Source: G958295645 sp965242735 (GTDB lineage Bacteria > Gemmatimonadota > Gemmatimonadetes > Longimicrobiales > Gaopeijiaceae). Taken from it: a DNA stretch of 64,000 nt. The stretch lies in the NCBI GenBank assembly GCA_965242735.1, contig OZ251497.1, positions 2,728,001-2,792,000 of the forward strand, read 5' to 3'. This document shows, piece by piece, positions 27,687-36,736 of the stretch. The notes beneath the pieces are model-generated. The model ran no database searches. It worked only from the letters and a program-made list of their open reading frames with translations, and was not told the origin of the DNA. The translations under genes were made by a program, and so were the position numbers. Each line of letters starts with the position of its first letter. Within the stretch, counting starts at the first letter, position 1.

Positions 27687-29070
27687 TTTCAGATCGGACA
27701 GCCTCGGTCTGCGTCCACATCGCGTCGGTATCGTCTTCATCCGCGCCTATATACAGCAAGCTCTTCCATTCCCGACGAAGCTGTTCATCATAGTTTTCAT
27801 CGTCATCGTCCGGATCCAAAGCTAGCATCCAACGTAATATCTTGTTGGCGCAATCGACAGCCTTCGTTCTACCCTCATCCCGGATTCTCCATGTGTCCTT
27901 CGCCTCGTCTCTGACGAGCAATAGATGGCACCATGGTGCATCGTGCAATTCCCACGGCATGCGAGCCAGAACTTGAAGTGCAATTACCATTTCCTTGGTT
28001 TCCGCAAATCCTCGATCATGGAATCTATCGTCGAGCAAAGCGCGAACCGCTTTTGCCAATATCTCTTGACCAATAGGCCAAAATAAGAGATGATCTCGAT
28101 ATGCAGGTCGGTTTGGATCAATATCATGATGTCTCATTTGCGTAGGTTCTTCTTGCAAATCTGGAATCGCCTTCAACATAGCATCCCAACATGTCGATAT
28201 TTCTTCATACATGGCATCGATAACGCTATCGTCAGGTCGGACTTGCCGGTCGATGGTCTTCTCTCCCTGACTCCAACCCAAATCACGTCGTTTTCTTGTA
28301 GTCAGGAGTATCTCCGTCATGGCATAGAGCGTTTGCAGCGTCGTAAACTGCGGTGCGTTTTTCTTCAACGCTTTTCCCCGGGTCTGTACTATAAACGATT
28401 CTCGTTCCGGTCCAGGCGCCCTAAAGAATTTGTGCGTTGAAATTAGACGCCTAGTCAAGATAGCGAAAACATCATCTTCGTCCATCACAATATTCGTGTC
28501 TCGGTCCGTAGGCTTGGCATATCGGTTCAAACTCGAAAACAACCTGCGATATCGTTTCAGCCAGTCTTTTTCTGACAATTCGTGCTCTTCGCGGATAACG
28601 ACAATTACGGACAGAAGATCATCGTGAAAACCAGAAGGGGGTTCTGCGCCTGCATCGCCATCGATAAGAAGTTTTATGGCCGCTACGCGATGTTGACCAT
28701 CAAGTGCATAGTATTTCGGCTCATCACCGAAAAACAGCACGCCAAAACTATCCCGCAGGGTTGCAGTGTCGGCAAATACTTCTGGAACGACCTCTTTGTT
28801 CACCTCAACAGGATACCATTTCGGACTTCCTTCCATTGCGGCAACAACAATTGACGAAAAAAAACGCTCCGGCTGTCGAGTCAAATACCCCACAATTTGT
28901 TTCTTCACACGGCTTGTTTTTAGTGTGCGCTGGATAGCATCACTGAGTGTGTGCTCGTCGTAGATATCATGCGCCAATTTGATTTCCTTAGCGACTTCAC
29001 TCATCTTCATGCGGACGATATAGTAATGCCAATCGCCCATTTGTGCCCGAATTGCAGGATACATGCGCAT
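27664..29070 (-). CDS. DGQHR-domain (DndB-like) protein
   Basis: The 468-residue protein starts like DndB family members (GDWHYYIVRMKMSEVAKEI) and has the signature DGQHR (residues 124-128, YYALDGQHRVAAIK) with FSSIVVAAMEG and SLNRYAKPTDRDTN segments. DndB is the DGQHR protein of DNA phosphorothioation (dnd) loci, where it acts as a transcriptional repressor. Here it ends a six-gene operon with a cysteine desulfurase, DUF4007, ATPase and sulfurtransferase. AAGGGGA lies eight nt before the ATG. The base composition is much richer in A and T than the genes on either side, a sign of separate acquisition. Its role in this operon, regulator or effector, is open. Confidence 0.8.
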   Translation of the reverse strand: MRMYPAIRAQMGDWHYYIVRMKMSEVAKEIKLAHDIYDEHTLSDAIQRTLKTSRVKKQIVGYLTRQPERFFSSIVVAAMEGSPKWYPVEVNKEVVPEVFADTATLRDSFGVLFFGDEPKYYALDGQHRVAAIKLLIDGDAGAEPPSGFHDDLLSVIVVIREEHELSEKDWLKRYRRLFSSLNRYAKPTDRDTNIVMDEDDVFAILTRRLISTHKFFRAPGPERESFIVQTRGKALKKNAPQFTTLQTLYAMTEILLTTRKRRDLGWSQGEKTIDRQVRPDDSVIDAMYEEISTCWDAMLKAIPDLQEEPTQMRHHDIDPNRPAYRDHLLFWPIGQEILAKAVRALLDDRFHDRGFAETKEMVIALQVLARMPWELHDAPWCHLLLVRDEAKDTWRIRDEGRTKAVDCANKILRWMLALDPDDDDENYDEQLRREWKSLLYIGADEDDTDAMWTQTEAVRSEIMALRKS

Positions 29071-29106
29071 GATGTCGATCCCCTTGATGGAGTTAGGATT
29101 GTGTGG

Positions 29107-29583
29107 TTAGTCGAACAACCGCTTTGGTTGGCCAAGACCGGCGAGCACTGCGTTAGTGCCAGGCGGCCTTATCGAGTTGCATGGAGGCTTGAAGGCTTCA
29201 TCAAGCAAAGACTCTATCCGGTTAATCGTGGATGAAGAATCTATCGGCGCAAACCAAAAGTCTACATTGGGATAACAAGAATGAAGAAACAACTTGAGCT
29301 TTGCAGTCGGGCGTGTTGCATGGTCACGAAAGCGAGTGCGTAAGCCCCGATCTTGACTGGTCACCTTTCCCACGTAGAGCACATTGTAAGGCTTCAGAGC
29401 GTTGATGGCACCGAAGGGAGGACGAGTTGCTATCAAGTAAACGCCAGTAGCGACAGGAACAAGATGAGATCGGCTATCAGTCAAGGTCACTTTTGTCCAC
29501 GACAAGGCCTTTGTGTCAGACGCCAATGCTCGCCATATCGTGGCGTCGGCAGACCAACTCACGCGCGACAACCGGGAAGTCAT
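29107..29583 (-). CDS. GIY-YIG nuclease domain protein
   Basis: This 158-residue protein carries a GIY-YIG nuclease core: GVY, then LYVGKV (the YIG element), the catalytic Arg in LRTRFRDHATRP, the metal-binding Glu in RIESLLDEAFKP and the following CN. All key positions are present, so it is probably active. The ATG at 29583 with AGGA upstream gives a compact protein; an upstream extension would run into the sulfurtransferase gene. It sits 73 nt after that gene and 36 nt before the DGQHR gene, sharing their strand and the low GC of the latter. A nuclease here may be the restriction arm of the phosphorothioation system; that is inference. Confidence 0.78.
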   Translation of the reverse strand: MTSRLSRVSWSADATIWRALASDTKALSWTKVTLTDSRSHLVPVATGVYLIATRPPFGAINALKPYNVLYVGKVTSQDRGLRTRFRDHATRPTAKLKLFLHSCYPNVDFWFAPIDSSSTINRIESLLDEAFKPPCNSIRPPGTNAVLAGLGQPKRLFD

Positions 29584-29656
29584 CCGTGTCCTGGGCTCCG
29601 TTGGTGGCATTGGCCAGTTTGGGCCAGAGGCCAGCAAGAGGTCGTGTGTGAACCAC

Positions 29657-30457
29657 TCAAAGATGGCATACCGCGCACCCGCCCGCAAGGTCCGGCGCTG
29701 GAATGGCCTCCCGCCGGGGCTGGGCCGCGATCTCCTCCAAAGTCCGGCCGTCCACCCACGTGAAGCCGCCCATCTCGTACTCCTTGGCTCGCTCGAACCA
29801 CTCGGGATGGCGCTCCTTCAGGCCCTGCCACTCGCCGATCTGCTGGTAGAAGCAGAAGTAGCAGCCGGAGCGGGAGCGCCACTCGTAGTAGCTCGGCAGG
29901 CCGAGGCCGGACTCCTCCAGGATCATGCGGATGTCGTGGAGGCCCAGGTCGTGGTCCCTGAACGGGTAGACAGGGACGATGTTCGGCTGCTCGGAAATGA
30001 CCGGGGGCTTGGCGGACTGGTAGCCTTCCCGGCTCTCGTCGCCCCGAATGCCGATGTAGCTGAAGGCCGGGTCGTCGCCGACGTGGCGCTCGAATGGCTT
30101 GATCTTGAGGACGCGCGTGCACCAGCGGGCGCGCGGACTAGGGAGAAAGCCGCCGTAGACCTCGTTGAGCCAAATGTCGAAGGGGTTGCGGCCGGGCTTC
30201 TTGGCGACGCCGATCAGGTCGAGCGCGTTGAGGTGGACGATGTCCTGCCCCAGGACGGCTTCGAGACGGGCGAGGTATTGGTAGGTCTCCGGCAGCTCGC
30301 AACCGGTGTCGCAGAAGACGTACTCGACCTCCAGGCCGGGGTATTGGTCCCGCAGGAAGAGGGCGAGGGCCGCGGAGTCCTTGCCCCCGGAGACGTTCAC
30401 GACGTGCCGGTGTCCGTTGCCGTTTCCGACCGCGACAGCCTCGGCAACGGTCGTCAT
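29657..30457 (-). CDS. sspD: PAPS-reductase-like DNA phosphorothioation sulfurtransferase (SspD/DndC type)
   Basis: This 266-residue protein has the PP-loop SGGKDS (residues 23-28) of ATP pyrophosphatases and the DndC/SspD features: FCDTGCELPETYQYL, the RARWCTRVLKIKPFE segment, IGIRGDESREGY, and CYFCFYQQ near the C-terminus, with Cys residues suited to a 4Fe-4S cluster. In phosphorothioation it activates the DNA backbone and places sulfur delivered by the cysteine desulfurase. Its ATG overlaps the stop of the large ATPase gene (ATGA). The order desulfurase-DUF4007-ATPase-this gene matches sspABCD. Confidence 0.85.
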   Translation of the reverse strand: MTTVAEAVAVGNGNGHRHVVNVSGGKDSAALALFLRDQYPGLEVEYVFCDTGCELPETYQYLARLEAVLGQDIVHLNALDLIGVAKKPGRNPFDIWLNEVYGGFLPSPRARWCTRVLKIKPFERHVGDDPAFSYIGIRGDESREGYQSAKPPVISEQPNIVPVYPFRDHDLGLHDIRMILEESGLGLPSYYEWRSRSGCYFCFYQQIGEWQGLKERHPEWFERAKEYEMGGFTWVDGRTLEEIAAQPRREAIPAPDLAGGCAVCHL

Positions 30458-33400
30458 TGCGCGGCCTCGGAGACGGCCGGCGACGACCGCGCCCGCAAGG
30501 TCCCGGCCAAGGCTTCCAGGCGGCGGGCGGCCTCGTCCGTGCCGAGCATTTCCGCGAGCTGCTCGGCGACCTGTCGGGTGCGGGTGTCGGCCAAGCGGGC
30601 GAGGCCGCTTCGGATGGTCGGGTCCAAGTCGGACTCCCGGGCCAGGGTCACCGCCGTGGTCTCGATGACCTCGAAGGCGTTTCGCAACTGGCGGCGGAAC
30701 TTCGAGACCATCGCGTCGTCCCATTGTTGGACGGGGAGACCGAGAAGCAAGGTGGAGAGGGCGTTCACCAACGCGTCGTCGTCGTTGTACCGAGCCCTCA
30801 AGCGGCTGAGCACGCCCTTGGTGACTTGGTCCGGCAAGCGGCTGGCGAAGGCCTTGGGAAAATACGATGCCCATGCGACAGCTTGGCCCCGCACGCCGTC
30901 GGGCGCAATCCCATTGGTGAGCGCAGCCCCATCGGTGCCCGTTGCGCCATCGTGCCCCGTTGTCCCGGTGGCAGCCCGCAGGACGCCGTTGTCGCCGGGC
31001 GCGTCGTTCGTCCTCGAGGCCAGTCCGGTCTCGGCGGCGACACCGTTGCCGGCACCGTTGGGCACGCCTCGCGCGGCGAGGGCGTCGCTCAACGCCAGAA
31101 CGGCCTCCTGGCGGAAGAACTTCCCCACGTCGTCGAGCTCCCTCTTGAGCTTCGCGACCCCTTTCAACAACTGGCGCGGCTTGGCGACGGTCGTGCCCAC
31201 CCATTCGGGCAACCGCTCCATGAACAGCCCCACCGGGTTCGGCGTCTCCATCTCCTTCGCGAACGAGCGGGCCTCCGCCGACACGTGCCGGGAGCTGCCG
31301 ACAGCGGCGGGCAACGTCTGCCGCCACGCGACGACGGCTTCCATGCAAGCTCGGAGCAGATCGTTCTCGGACACGGCCGCGTCGCCGACGCCCGCGAAGA
31401 GATCGCGAATCCCCTCCAAGTAGGTCCTTTCCTTGGCGCTGATGCCGACCACATCCAAAACGTATCGACCCGGATGCTTCGCAATGTCCTCGATGGCCGA
31501 AGGAAGCAGATCGTCCACCAAGCCTCCGCGGCCACGAACCGTCGTGGCTGTCGGGAACGCCCGGAAGCCCGCGGCCAGCAACAGCGGCAGGAGACCCTCC
31601 CGCGTCCCGAACGGCGGCTCCACCACCTCGTCGAGCAGCGCCTGGAAGCTCTTGGCCTTGCCGGGCTCCGTGAAGAAGTCGCGGAAGCGCGCCCAAACCG
31701 CCTGGATGCCGGGACGGCCCTCTAGGTCCTCGGGAGCCGCCAGCATCCAAGTTCTGCCATTTTGGCAGGTTTCTTTGTCCTCCGAGCCCAAAACACTGCC
31801 ATTTTGGCAGGTTTTCTCGCCTCCAGACCTCGGAACACTGCCATTTTGGCAGGTCTCGCCGGGCCGGGAACCGGAGGGACTGCCATTTTGGCAGTACAGC
31901 CCCGTCCGCAGGAACACGCACCTGAAGATGGCCTTGTCGGCGAAGTTGCCCTCGATGCCGAGGTCTTCCTGACCGTAGCGCTCCAACAGACCGAGTTCGA
32001 CCTTCTTGCGGGCGTTCACGATCACGGAAGACGGGGAGCGCCGGACCACCATTTCCGAGTCGATCTCGGGCGTGTGCGTGAACACCTCCTCCATGGCCTG
32101 CGACAGCGCCCGGCGAAGTTGCGGCAGGTCGGCCGCCTCGACCGGACGGCCCTTGTGGAACCAGCGGCTGCCGTTGGGCTGGGGGCGCAGCACGCGGTCC
32201 ACGAGGGGTTGGAGCCCGGCCCGGGCGTCGTCGGTGAGGTGTTCGAGTTCGGCGCCGATCATGGGGTCGCTGCCGATCATGTCCTGGTCGGCGTGCATTC
32301 GCAGCAGGCACCACAGATCGACGGCGGCGTTGCGGAGGGCCGAGACTTCATGCGCCACCGCGACGAACAAACGCGGATCGTCGATGCCGGCGGCCAAGTC
32401 CTCGGCACGGGCGCGTTCGCCGGCGTCCTTCGGCAGGACGTGCAGCACGCGGCCGTCCGTGCCGGGCTTCCAGCCCTCCAGCCGAAGCCGGGCCCAGAAC
32501 GCCTCCAGACCGGCGACGGTGACGTACTCCGCCTCCAAGTAGCGCCTGACTGCGTGCTTCGCGTTGTACCCCACGGGCCTCCAAACCGGCGGAGGCAACT
32601 CGCGCCCCAAGAAGGAGACCAGATCGAAGTCGCCCGCGTGGCGCTTCTTCTCGTCCTCCAGGCGGCCGCGCAGGTCCACGTCCGTGCCGTGCCAAACCAC
32701 GACTTGGTCCGAGTGGCGCCGGTGCACAAGAAGGTTGCGGGTCACGAGCTCGTCGATGGCGCGGCCGGCCTCGCGCGCTTCGCCGGCGACTCGCAACGCG
32801 AAGGCCAGCTGGCGCCGGGTGGCGTGGCCGCGTTCCCCGCTCAGGCCCAGGCCCAGGAGGAAGGCGCACTTGAGCGCTTCCGCTTCCAGCGAGTCGTCCG
32901 CCACCTTGCCCAAGGCGCTCTCGGTCTCCAGCCACGGGCGCTGCGTCCCTCCGGCGCCGCCGTCCGTGCGGAAGTCGCCTCGGAAGTAGTCGTACAGCGC
33001 TCCGGGCGAGACCGGCGCGTCCAACGACGCCCACTGCAGGAACGAGAACAGCGTGCGCTCGTTCTGGGCGACGCGGGCCGCCACGCGAGGCAGCAAGAAG
33101 ACGGTTGCGGGAGACATCGGGTGGGCCGCCGCCAGAATGCCCGCCAGGCGGTCCTCGGCGACGTCCGGAAACATCCCCACGTCCCGCGCGTCGGTCGCCA
33201 AGCGCGCGAAGCCGGCTTTCGGGACCTCGGCGCTTCGATCCTCCGCGACGAGCGAGCTCACCAACTCGTACAGCTCGGCGGAATCGTCGAGGTACTGCAG
33301 GGTTTCGAACCGGCCTTCGATCTTGGCCCACTCCCGCCGGAGCCCCGGCGGCAGTCCGGTGGCGTACCCCAGGAGGGACCGGTGCAAGAGCAACACCAGA

Positions 33401-34041
33401 GACACGGGAATCCCGGCGCTCCGGCTGGCGACCTCGGCCAGCACCTGCAACACGTCCAGCTCCTCCGGCCTGCCCTCCGAAACCAATCCCTGGAGGTGGC
33501 GCCCGAATTCGTCCCAAACGATCACCAAGCGGTCGCGCCCGCGCCGCTCGAGCTTGTCGAGGCCGGCGTCCATCAGGCCGGCGACGTCGTCGGCCCCATT
33601 TGCGTCCAGCCGAGCGACGGCTCGCGCTTCCCTGCCCAGCCCCGTTCTGCGCATCGCGTCCAGCAGTCCCTGTCGCAGGGCGGCCGGGGCGGAGTCGGCG
33701 TGCCCGTAGAGGGGGACGAACAGCCCCCTCTGCCGTTCCGTCCTCCTCGTCGCCGCCTGCTCGCGCAAGTCCGGGCTGACGCCGTCGAGCCGGGCCTCGA
33801 CCAAGCGCAACATGGCCGCGCTCTCGGGGCGGTTGTCGACCAAGTGCCCGAGATACCCTGCCGTCATGGACTTGCCGGACCCGTACGGCGCGACGACGAA
33901 GACTGCGCTTCCCTTCTGGCCTTGAAGCAGCGACGAGACCAGTCGAACGGACTTCGAAGTCGGTCGAAAATGCTCGAAGCGTTCGGGATGCCCGGCGTCA
34001 AGCTGAATGTTGACGGAGCGCAGGAAGGCGGCGTGGACCAT
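30454..34041 (-). CDS. sspC: Large P-loop ATPase of the Ssp-like phosphorothioation operon (SspC position)
   Basis: This 1195-residue protein has Walker A APYGSGKS (about residues 51-58) and Walker B RLVIVWDEFGRHL, followed by a LLLHRSLLGYA segment, and long helical regions after that. Its place between DUF4007 and the sulfurtransferase equals sspC, the ATPase required for Ssp phosphorothioation; the function is inferred from position and the P-loop. The ATG at 34041 is two nt after the DUF4007 stop. Residues 716-763 consist of four CQNGS-containing repeats encoded by palindromic DNA (separate entry), probably an insertion in a surface loop. The frame is intact through it. Confidence 0.75.
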   Translation of the reverse strand: MVHAAFLRSVNIQLDAGHPERFEHFRPTSKSVRLVSSLLQGQKGSAVFVVAPYGSGKSMTAGYLGHLVDNRPESAAMLRLVEARLDGVSPDLREQAATRRTERQRGLFVPLYGHADSAPAALRQGLLDAMRRTGLGREARAVARLDANGADDVAGLMDAGLDKLERRGRDRLVIVWDEFGRHLQGLVSEGRPEELDVLQVLAEVASRSAGIPVSLVLLLHRSLLGYATGLPPGLRREWAKIEGRFETLQYLDDSAELYELVSSLVAEDRSAEVPKAGFARLATDARDVGMFPDVAEDRLAGILAAAHPMSPATVFLLPRVAARVAQNERTLFSFLQWASLDAPVSPGALYDYFRGDFRTDGGAGGTQRPWLETESALGKVADDSLEAEALKCAFLLGLGLSGERGHATRRQLAFALRVAGEAREAGRAIDELVTRNLLVHRRHSDQVVVWHGTDVDLRGRLEDEKKRHAGDFDLVSFLGRELPPPVWRPVGYNAKHAVRRYLEAEYVTVAGLEAFWARLRLEGWKPGTDGRVLHVLPKDAGERARAEDLAAGIDDPRLFVAVAHEVSALRNAAVDLWCLLRMHADQDMIGSDPMIGAELEHLTDDARAGLQPLVDRVLRPQPNGSRWFHKGRPVEAADLPQLRRALSQAMEEVFTHTPEIDSEMVVRRSPSSVIVNARKKVELGLLERYGQEDLGIEGNFADKAIFRCVFLRTGLYCQNGSPSGSRPGETCQNGSVPRSGGEKTCQNGSVLGSEDKETCQNGRTWMLAAPEDLEGRPGIQAVWARFRDFFTEPGKAKSFQALLDEVVEPPFGTREGLLPLLLAAGFRAFPTATTVRGRGGLVDDLLPSAIEDIAKHPGRYVLDVVGISAKERTYLEGIRDLFAGVGDAAVSENDLLRACMEAVVAWRQTLPAAVGSSRHVSAEARSFAKEMETPNPVGLFMERLPEWVGTTVAKPRQLLKGVAKLKRELDDVGKFFRQEAVLALSDALAARGVPNGAGNGVAAETGLASRTNDAPGDNGVLRAATGTTGHDGATGTDGAALTNGIAPDGVRGQAVAWASYFPKAFASRLPDQVTKGVLSRLRARYNDDDALVNALSTLLLGLPVQQWDDAMVSKFRRQLRNAFEVIETTAVTLARESDLDPTIRSGLARLADTRTRQVAEQLAEMLGTDEAARRLEALAGTLRARSSPAVSEAAQ
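31754..31894. repeat. Four 15-bp palindromes at exact 42-nt period inside the sspC-like gene
   Basis: CTGCCATTTTGGCAG is found at 31754-31768, 31796-31810, 31838-31852 and 31880-31894. Each is a perfect inverted repeat (CTGCCA/TGGCAG around TTT). The period is exactly 42 nt, and the 27 nt between copies are mostly divergent apart from a GGT start. The period is a multiple of three and the palindromes code for CQNG in the ATPase, so the reading frame is kept. Confidence 0.95.
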
Positions 34042-34043
34042 GG

Positions 34044-35024
34044 CTAGGCCGCCTGCTCGCCGACTCGGTCCGCGGCCGTATCGTAGTAGCGCGCGATGCA
34101 CTCCTCTTGCGTCGCCGGCTCGCCCGCGGCAAGGCGGACGATCCTTTCTCCGGCTTGGCCGTCCAGCCGGACCCGTCCCTCCGCTTCGTAGCCGGCCACC
34201 AGTTCGTAGAGCGCCTCGGCTGTCATCGCGAAGACACGTCCGGGAGCGCCGGCTTCATGGACGAGCTCCGTGAGCGACCGGTCCCGGTTCGCCGGCTGCC
34301 GACCGCTGCGGCGTCCGCCGGCCTGTCTGCCTTTGGCCTCTCGACCGGCGGCCTGTCGGCCGAGCCGCCGCTGCCGACCGACCGAGAGCGCGTACGCGAA
34401 GAGCTCGAACGGAATGGGCTTGAGCCCGCGCTCGACGTGGTAGAACCCGGTCTGGCGGGAATGGAGCATGATGCCCAGCTCGCTCAGCGGGCACTCCATC
34501 ACGTCTTCCGGGTCCTCTTCTTCCGGGCGCGGCACGCTGACTGAATAGGAGCGGAGCAGGCAGGCGACGTCTCGGTCGAGCGTTCGGGGACTCGCCATGC
34601 GGCCGCCGTCGGCAGCCAAATGGCGGCGCAAGCTCTCCACGCAGACCGGGCGCTCGAACCGAACGGAGCTGAACACGTTGAAGAACCAGTTCCACGTGAA
34701 CGCGAGCGCGGGCCGGTTGACCAGCTGGACGTGGACGGCCCACCACGTCCCCGGAAGCAGGAAGTAGGGGTCGCGCTTCCAGATGGTCTCGCCGAGGCGG
34801 GTCGGGCGAAGCGCCTTGGTGCGGCGGCCGCCGCCCAGTTCCCTTTCGGCCAAGCCCGTGGCCTGGAGCCAATGGTGTATGGACTTGGCCATGTTGCGTC
34901 CCACGCCCAGCCAGTCGGCCACGTCCGGGTCGTCCATGCGCTGCGGATCCTCCACGACCATGCGCAGGCCCTTGTAGAGCCAGCCGCCGCGAATCGCAAA
35001 GGTCTGGTGTCCTCCGAAGCGCAC
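34044..35024 (-). CDS. sspB: DUF4007 family protein (SspB position)
   Basis: This 326-residue protein matches DUF4007: RFGGHQTFAIRGGWLYKGL at the start, DWLGVGRNMAKSIHHWLQATGL (a helix-turn-helix-like stretch), WWAVHVQLV and MLHSRQTGFYHVERG. DUF4007 proteins occupy the sspB position in Ssp phosphorothioation loci, where SspB was described as the DNA-nicking component. The GTG at 35024 is supported by AAGGAGGA a few nt upstream, ten nt after the cysteine desulfurase stop. A Gly/Arg-rich low-complexity stretch lies around residues 217-245. The equation of DUF4007 with SspB is from memory and fits gene order. Confidence 0.8.
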   Translation of the reverse strand: MRFGGHQTFAIRGGWLYKGLRMVVEDPQRMDDPDVADWLGVGRNMAKSIHHWLQATGLAERELGGGRRTKALRPTRLGETIWKRDPYFLLPGTWWAVHVQLVNRPALAFTWNWFFNVFSSVRFERPVCVESLRRHLAADGGRMASPRTLDRDVACLLRSYSVSVPRPEEEDPEDVMECPLSELGIMLHSRQTGFYHVERGLKPIPFELFAYALSVGRQRRLGRQAAGREAKGRQAGGRRSGRQPANRDRSLTELVHEAGAPGRVFAMTAEALYELVAGYEAEGRVRLDGQAGERIVRLAAGEPATQEECIARYYDTAADRVGEQAA

Positions 35025-35034
35025 GGGTCCTCCT

Positions 35035-36192
35035 TCAGGCGACGGCGAAGGGAAGCAGCTTGGCGTGCACGGCGGCAACCGCCTCGACGGCGGCGTTCAC
35101 GTCGGCCATGCCGTTGAGCTCGGAGAAGGCGAACCGCACGCTGGCGTACGCCTCGGGTTCGGAGAGGCCCATGGCGCGGAGCACGTAGGACGGCTCGGGC
35201 CGCTGGTTGGTGCAGGCCGAGTTCTGGGAGCACCGCACGCCCATGCGGTCCACCTGGACGACGAGCGCCTCGCCGTCGAGGTCCAGAAAGCGGACGTTGG
35301 ACGTGTTGGGCACGCGGGGGGCGTCCGAGCCGTTCACCGCCCGCACCAGTCCTCGTCTGGCAAGGCCGGCTTCGAAGGCGTCCCGCATCTCGCGGGTGGC
35401 CGACTCCGCGGTCTCGAAGCGGTCCGCCCGGAGGGCCATGGCGACGCCGAGTCCGACGAGGGCCGGAACGTTCTCGGTGCCCGGTCGCAAGGCCGCCTCT
35501 TGCTCGCCCCCGAACATCAACGGCTTCAGCAGGCTTCGGTCTCGCGCCACCACGGCGCCGGTCCCCAGAGGGCCGTGCAACTTGTGGCCGGACAAAGAGA
35601 GGAAGTCGACCGGGACGGCGCCGAAGTCCACCGGAATCTTGCCGACTGCTTGGACGGCGTCGGTGTGAAAGCGCGCCCCAAGCGCTCGCGCGCGCTGGGC
35701 CAACTTGGCGACGGGCTGGATCACGCCCGTTTCGTTGTTCGCCCACTGAACGGACACCAGCGTTCGTCCCGGCGCGACGGCTCCGGCCATCTCGTCTTCC
35801 CGAACGAGGCCGTTCGAATCGACCGGAAGCGCCACGACCTCGCGGCCCAGCCGTTCGAGCGCTTCCGCGACGGCGAGCACCGACGAGTGCTCCACGACCG
35901 TCGTGACCAGCCGGTCTCCGGCCATGGCGCCCCCAAGCAGGCTCTGCAACACGAGATTGTTGGCTTCGGTGGCGCCTCCCGTGAACACCACGGCGGCCGG
36001 ATCGGCCGACACGAGGCTCGCGACCTGCTCCCTGGCCAGCCGCAACCGCCCCCTGGCCCGCGTGCCGCCGGCGTGGAGGCTCGACGGATTCCCGCAACCG
36101 TCGCGCATGACTCGGGCCACGGTCTCGGCGACCTCCGGCAGGAGGCGGGTCGTGGCGTTGTTGTCCAGGTAGACTTCGCGGCGAGGCGTCAT
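35035..36192 (-). CDS. sspA: Cysteine desulfurase of the phosphorothioation operon (SspA/DndA type)
   Basis: This 385-residue class V aminotransferase-fold enzyme has YLDNNATTR at its start, the HTDAVQAVGK block, the PLP lysine in SGHKLHGPLGTG, and an active-site cysteine loop around CSQNSACTNQ. It mobilises sulfur from L-cysteine as a persulfide. Position at the head of the operon and a loop unlike the housekeeping IscS ending fit SspA/DndA, which supplies sulfur to DNA. The ATG at 36192 is preceded by GGAGGA about 13 nt away. No iscU or other Fe-S genes are near. Confidence 0.9.
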   Translation of the reverse strand: MTPRREVYLDNNATTRLLPEVAETVARVMRDGCGNPSSLHAGGTRARGRLRLAREQVASLVSADPAAVVFTGGATEANNLVLQSLLGGAMAGDRLVTTVVEHSSVLAVAEALERLGREVVALPVDSNGLVREDEMAGAVAPGRTLVSVQWANNETGVIQPVAKLAQRARALGARFHTDAVQAVGKIPVDFGAVPVDFLSLSGHKLHGPLGTGAVVARDRSLLKPLMFGGEQEAALRPGTENVPALVGLGVAMALRADRFETAESATREMRDAFEAGLARRGLVRAVNGSDAPRVPNTSNVRFLDLDGEALVVQVDRMGVRCSQNSACTNQRPEPSYVLRAMGLSEPEAYASVRFAFSELNGMADVNAAVEAVAAVHAKLLPFAVA

Positions 36193-36736
36193 GAAGCGGC
36201 CCCGTTCCTCCGCCCAAACGGCGGACCGAGCTGGCCCCGCAGGCGATGACTCCGAAGGACGCGTCCTTCCTCTCGCCGCCGATCGAGGGTCTGTCGGAAG
36301 ATTCCGGTCGCCTCCAGCACGTCGGCCATGGCGTTGCCGCCGCCGATGCGTCTCGTCGCGTCCCAGGACGTCGCGGGATGACAGGTAACGTAACGACAAC
36401 GTGGGGCCCCCGAGCCGGATGGTCAATGGAGCAGCCGACCGCGTGCGTCGGCTTCGCCCCAATACGATGGTCTGCCTGGTGGGTCAGGTACATGGCTGAA
36501 CGGGCCGTCGGCCAGGCAAACGAGCGACCTCCCGCCCTCGCTCCCGCCCGGCCGAGACCGTCGGAGCCCGCGATCGCGGCCATGGACCCGGCCAACCCCA
36601 AAGGAACCACGAAGCCGAGCACCGGCCGTCTCGCCAGCAACCGCCTCCGGCAACATTCCGGTCCGGCCCGTCGTACTTGGACTCATGAGCCGGACAACCG
36701 GCGCCGGAGCCTCAACGGACGCGGGCACGGAGCACC
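36193..36736. other. Intergenic region, divergent promoters of ssp-like operon and ECF sigma gene
   Basis: This 544-bp gap between divergent genes must hold promoters for the phosphorothioation operon (minus) and the ECF sigma factor (plus). On the minus strand a TTGACC and, further on, a GTTACGTTAC direct repeat (around 36384-36396) are the only non-GC-rich signals, and could be promoter or operator elements. Long frames cross the region on both strands but have low-complexity Pro/Arg/Gly composition and no features I recognise. Confidence 0.4.

Noticed and set aside
27664..29070. Reading the DGQHR protein as a ParB/Srx-type nuclease
   Set aside because: The N-terminal and DGQHRVAAI sequence match DndB-type proteins better, and the location in a phosphorothioation operon supports this.
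31754..31894. Regular short repeats with unique intervals in the sspC-like gene, resembling a CRISPR array
   Set aside because: The repeat is only 15 bp, the period of 42 nt is a multiple of three, the whole array is inside an intact reading frame, and no cas gene is present.
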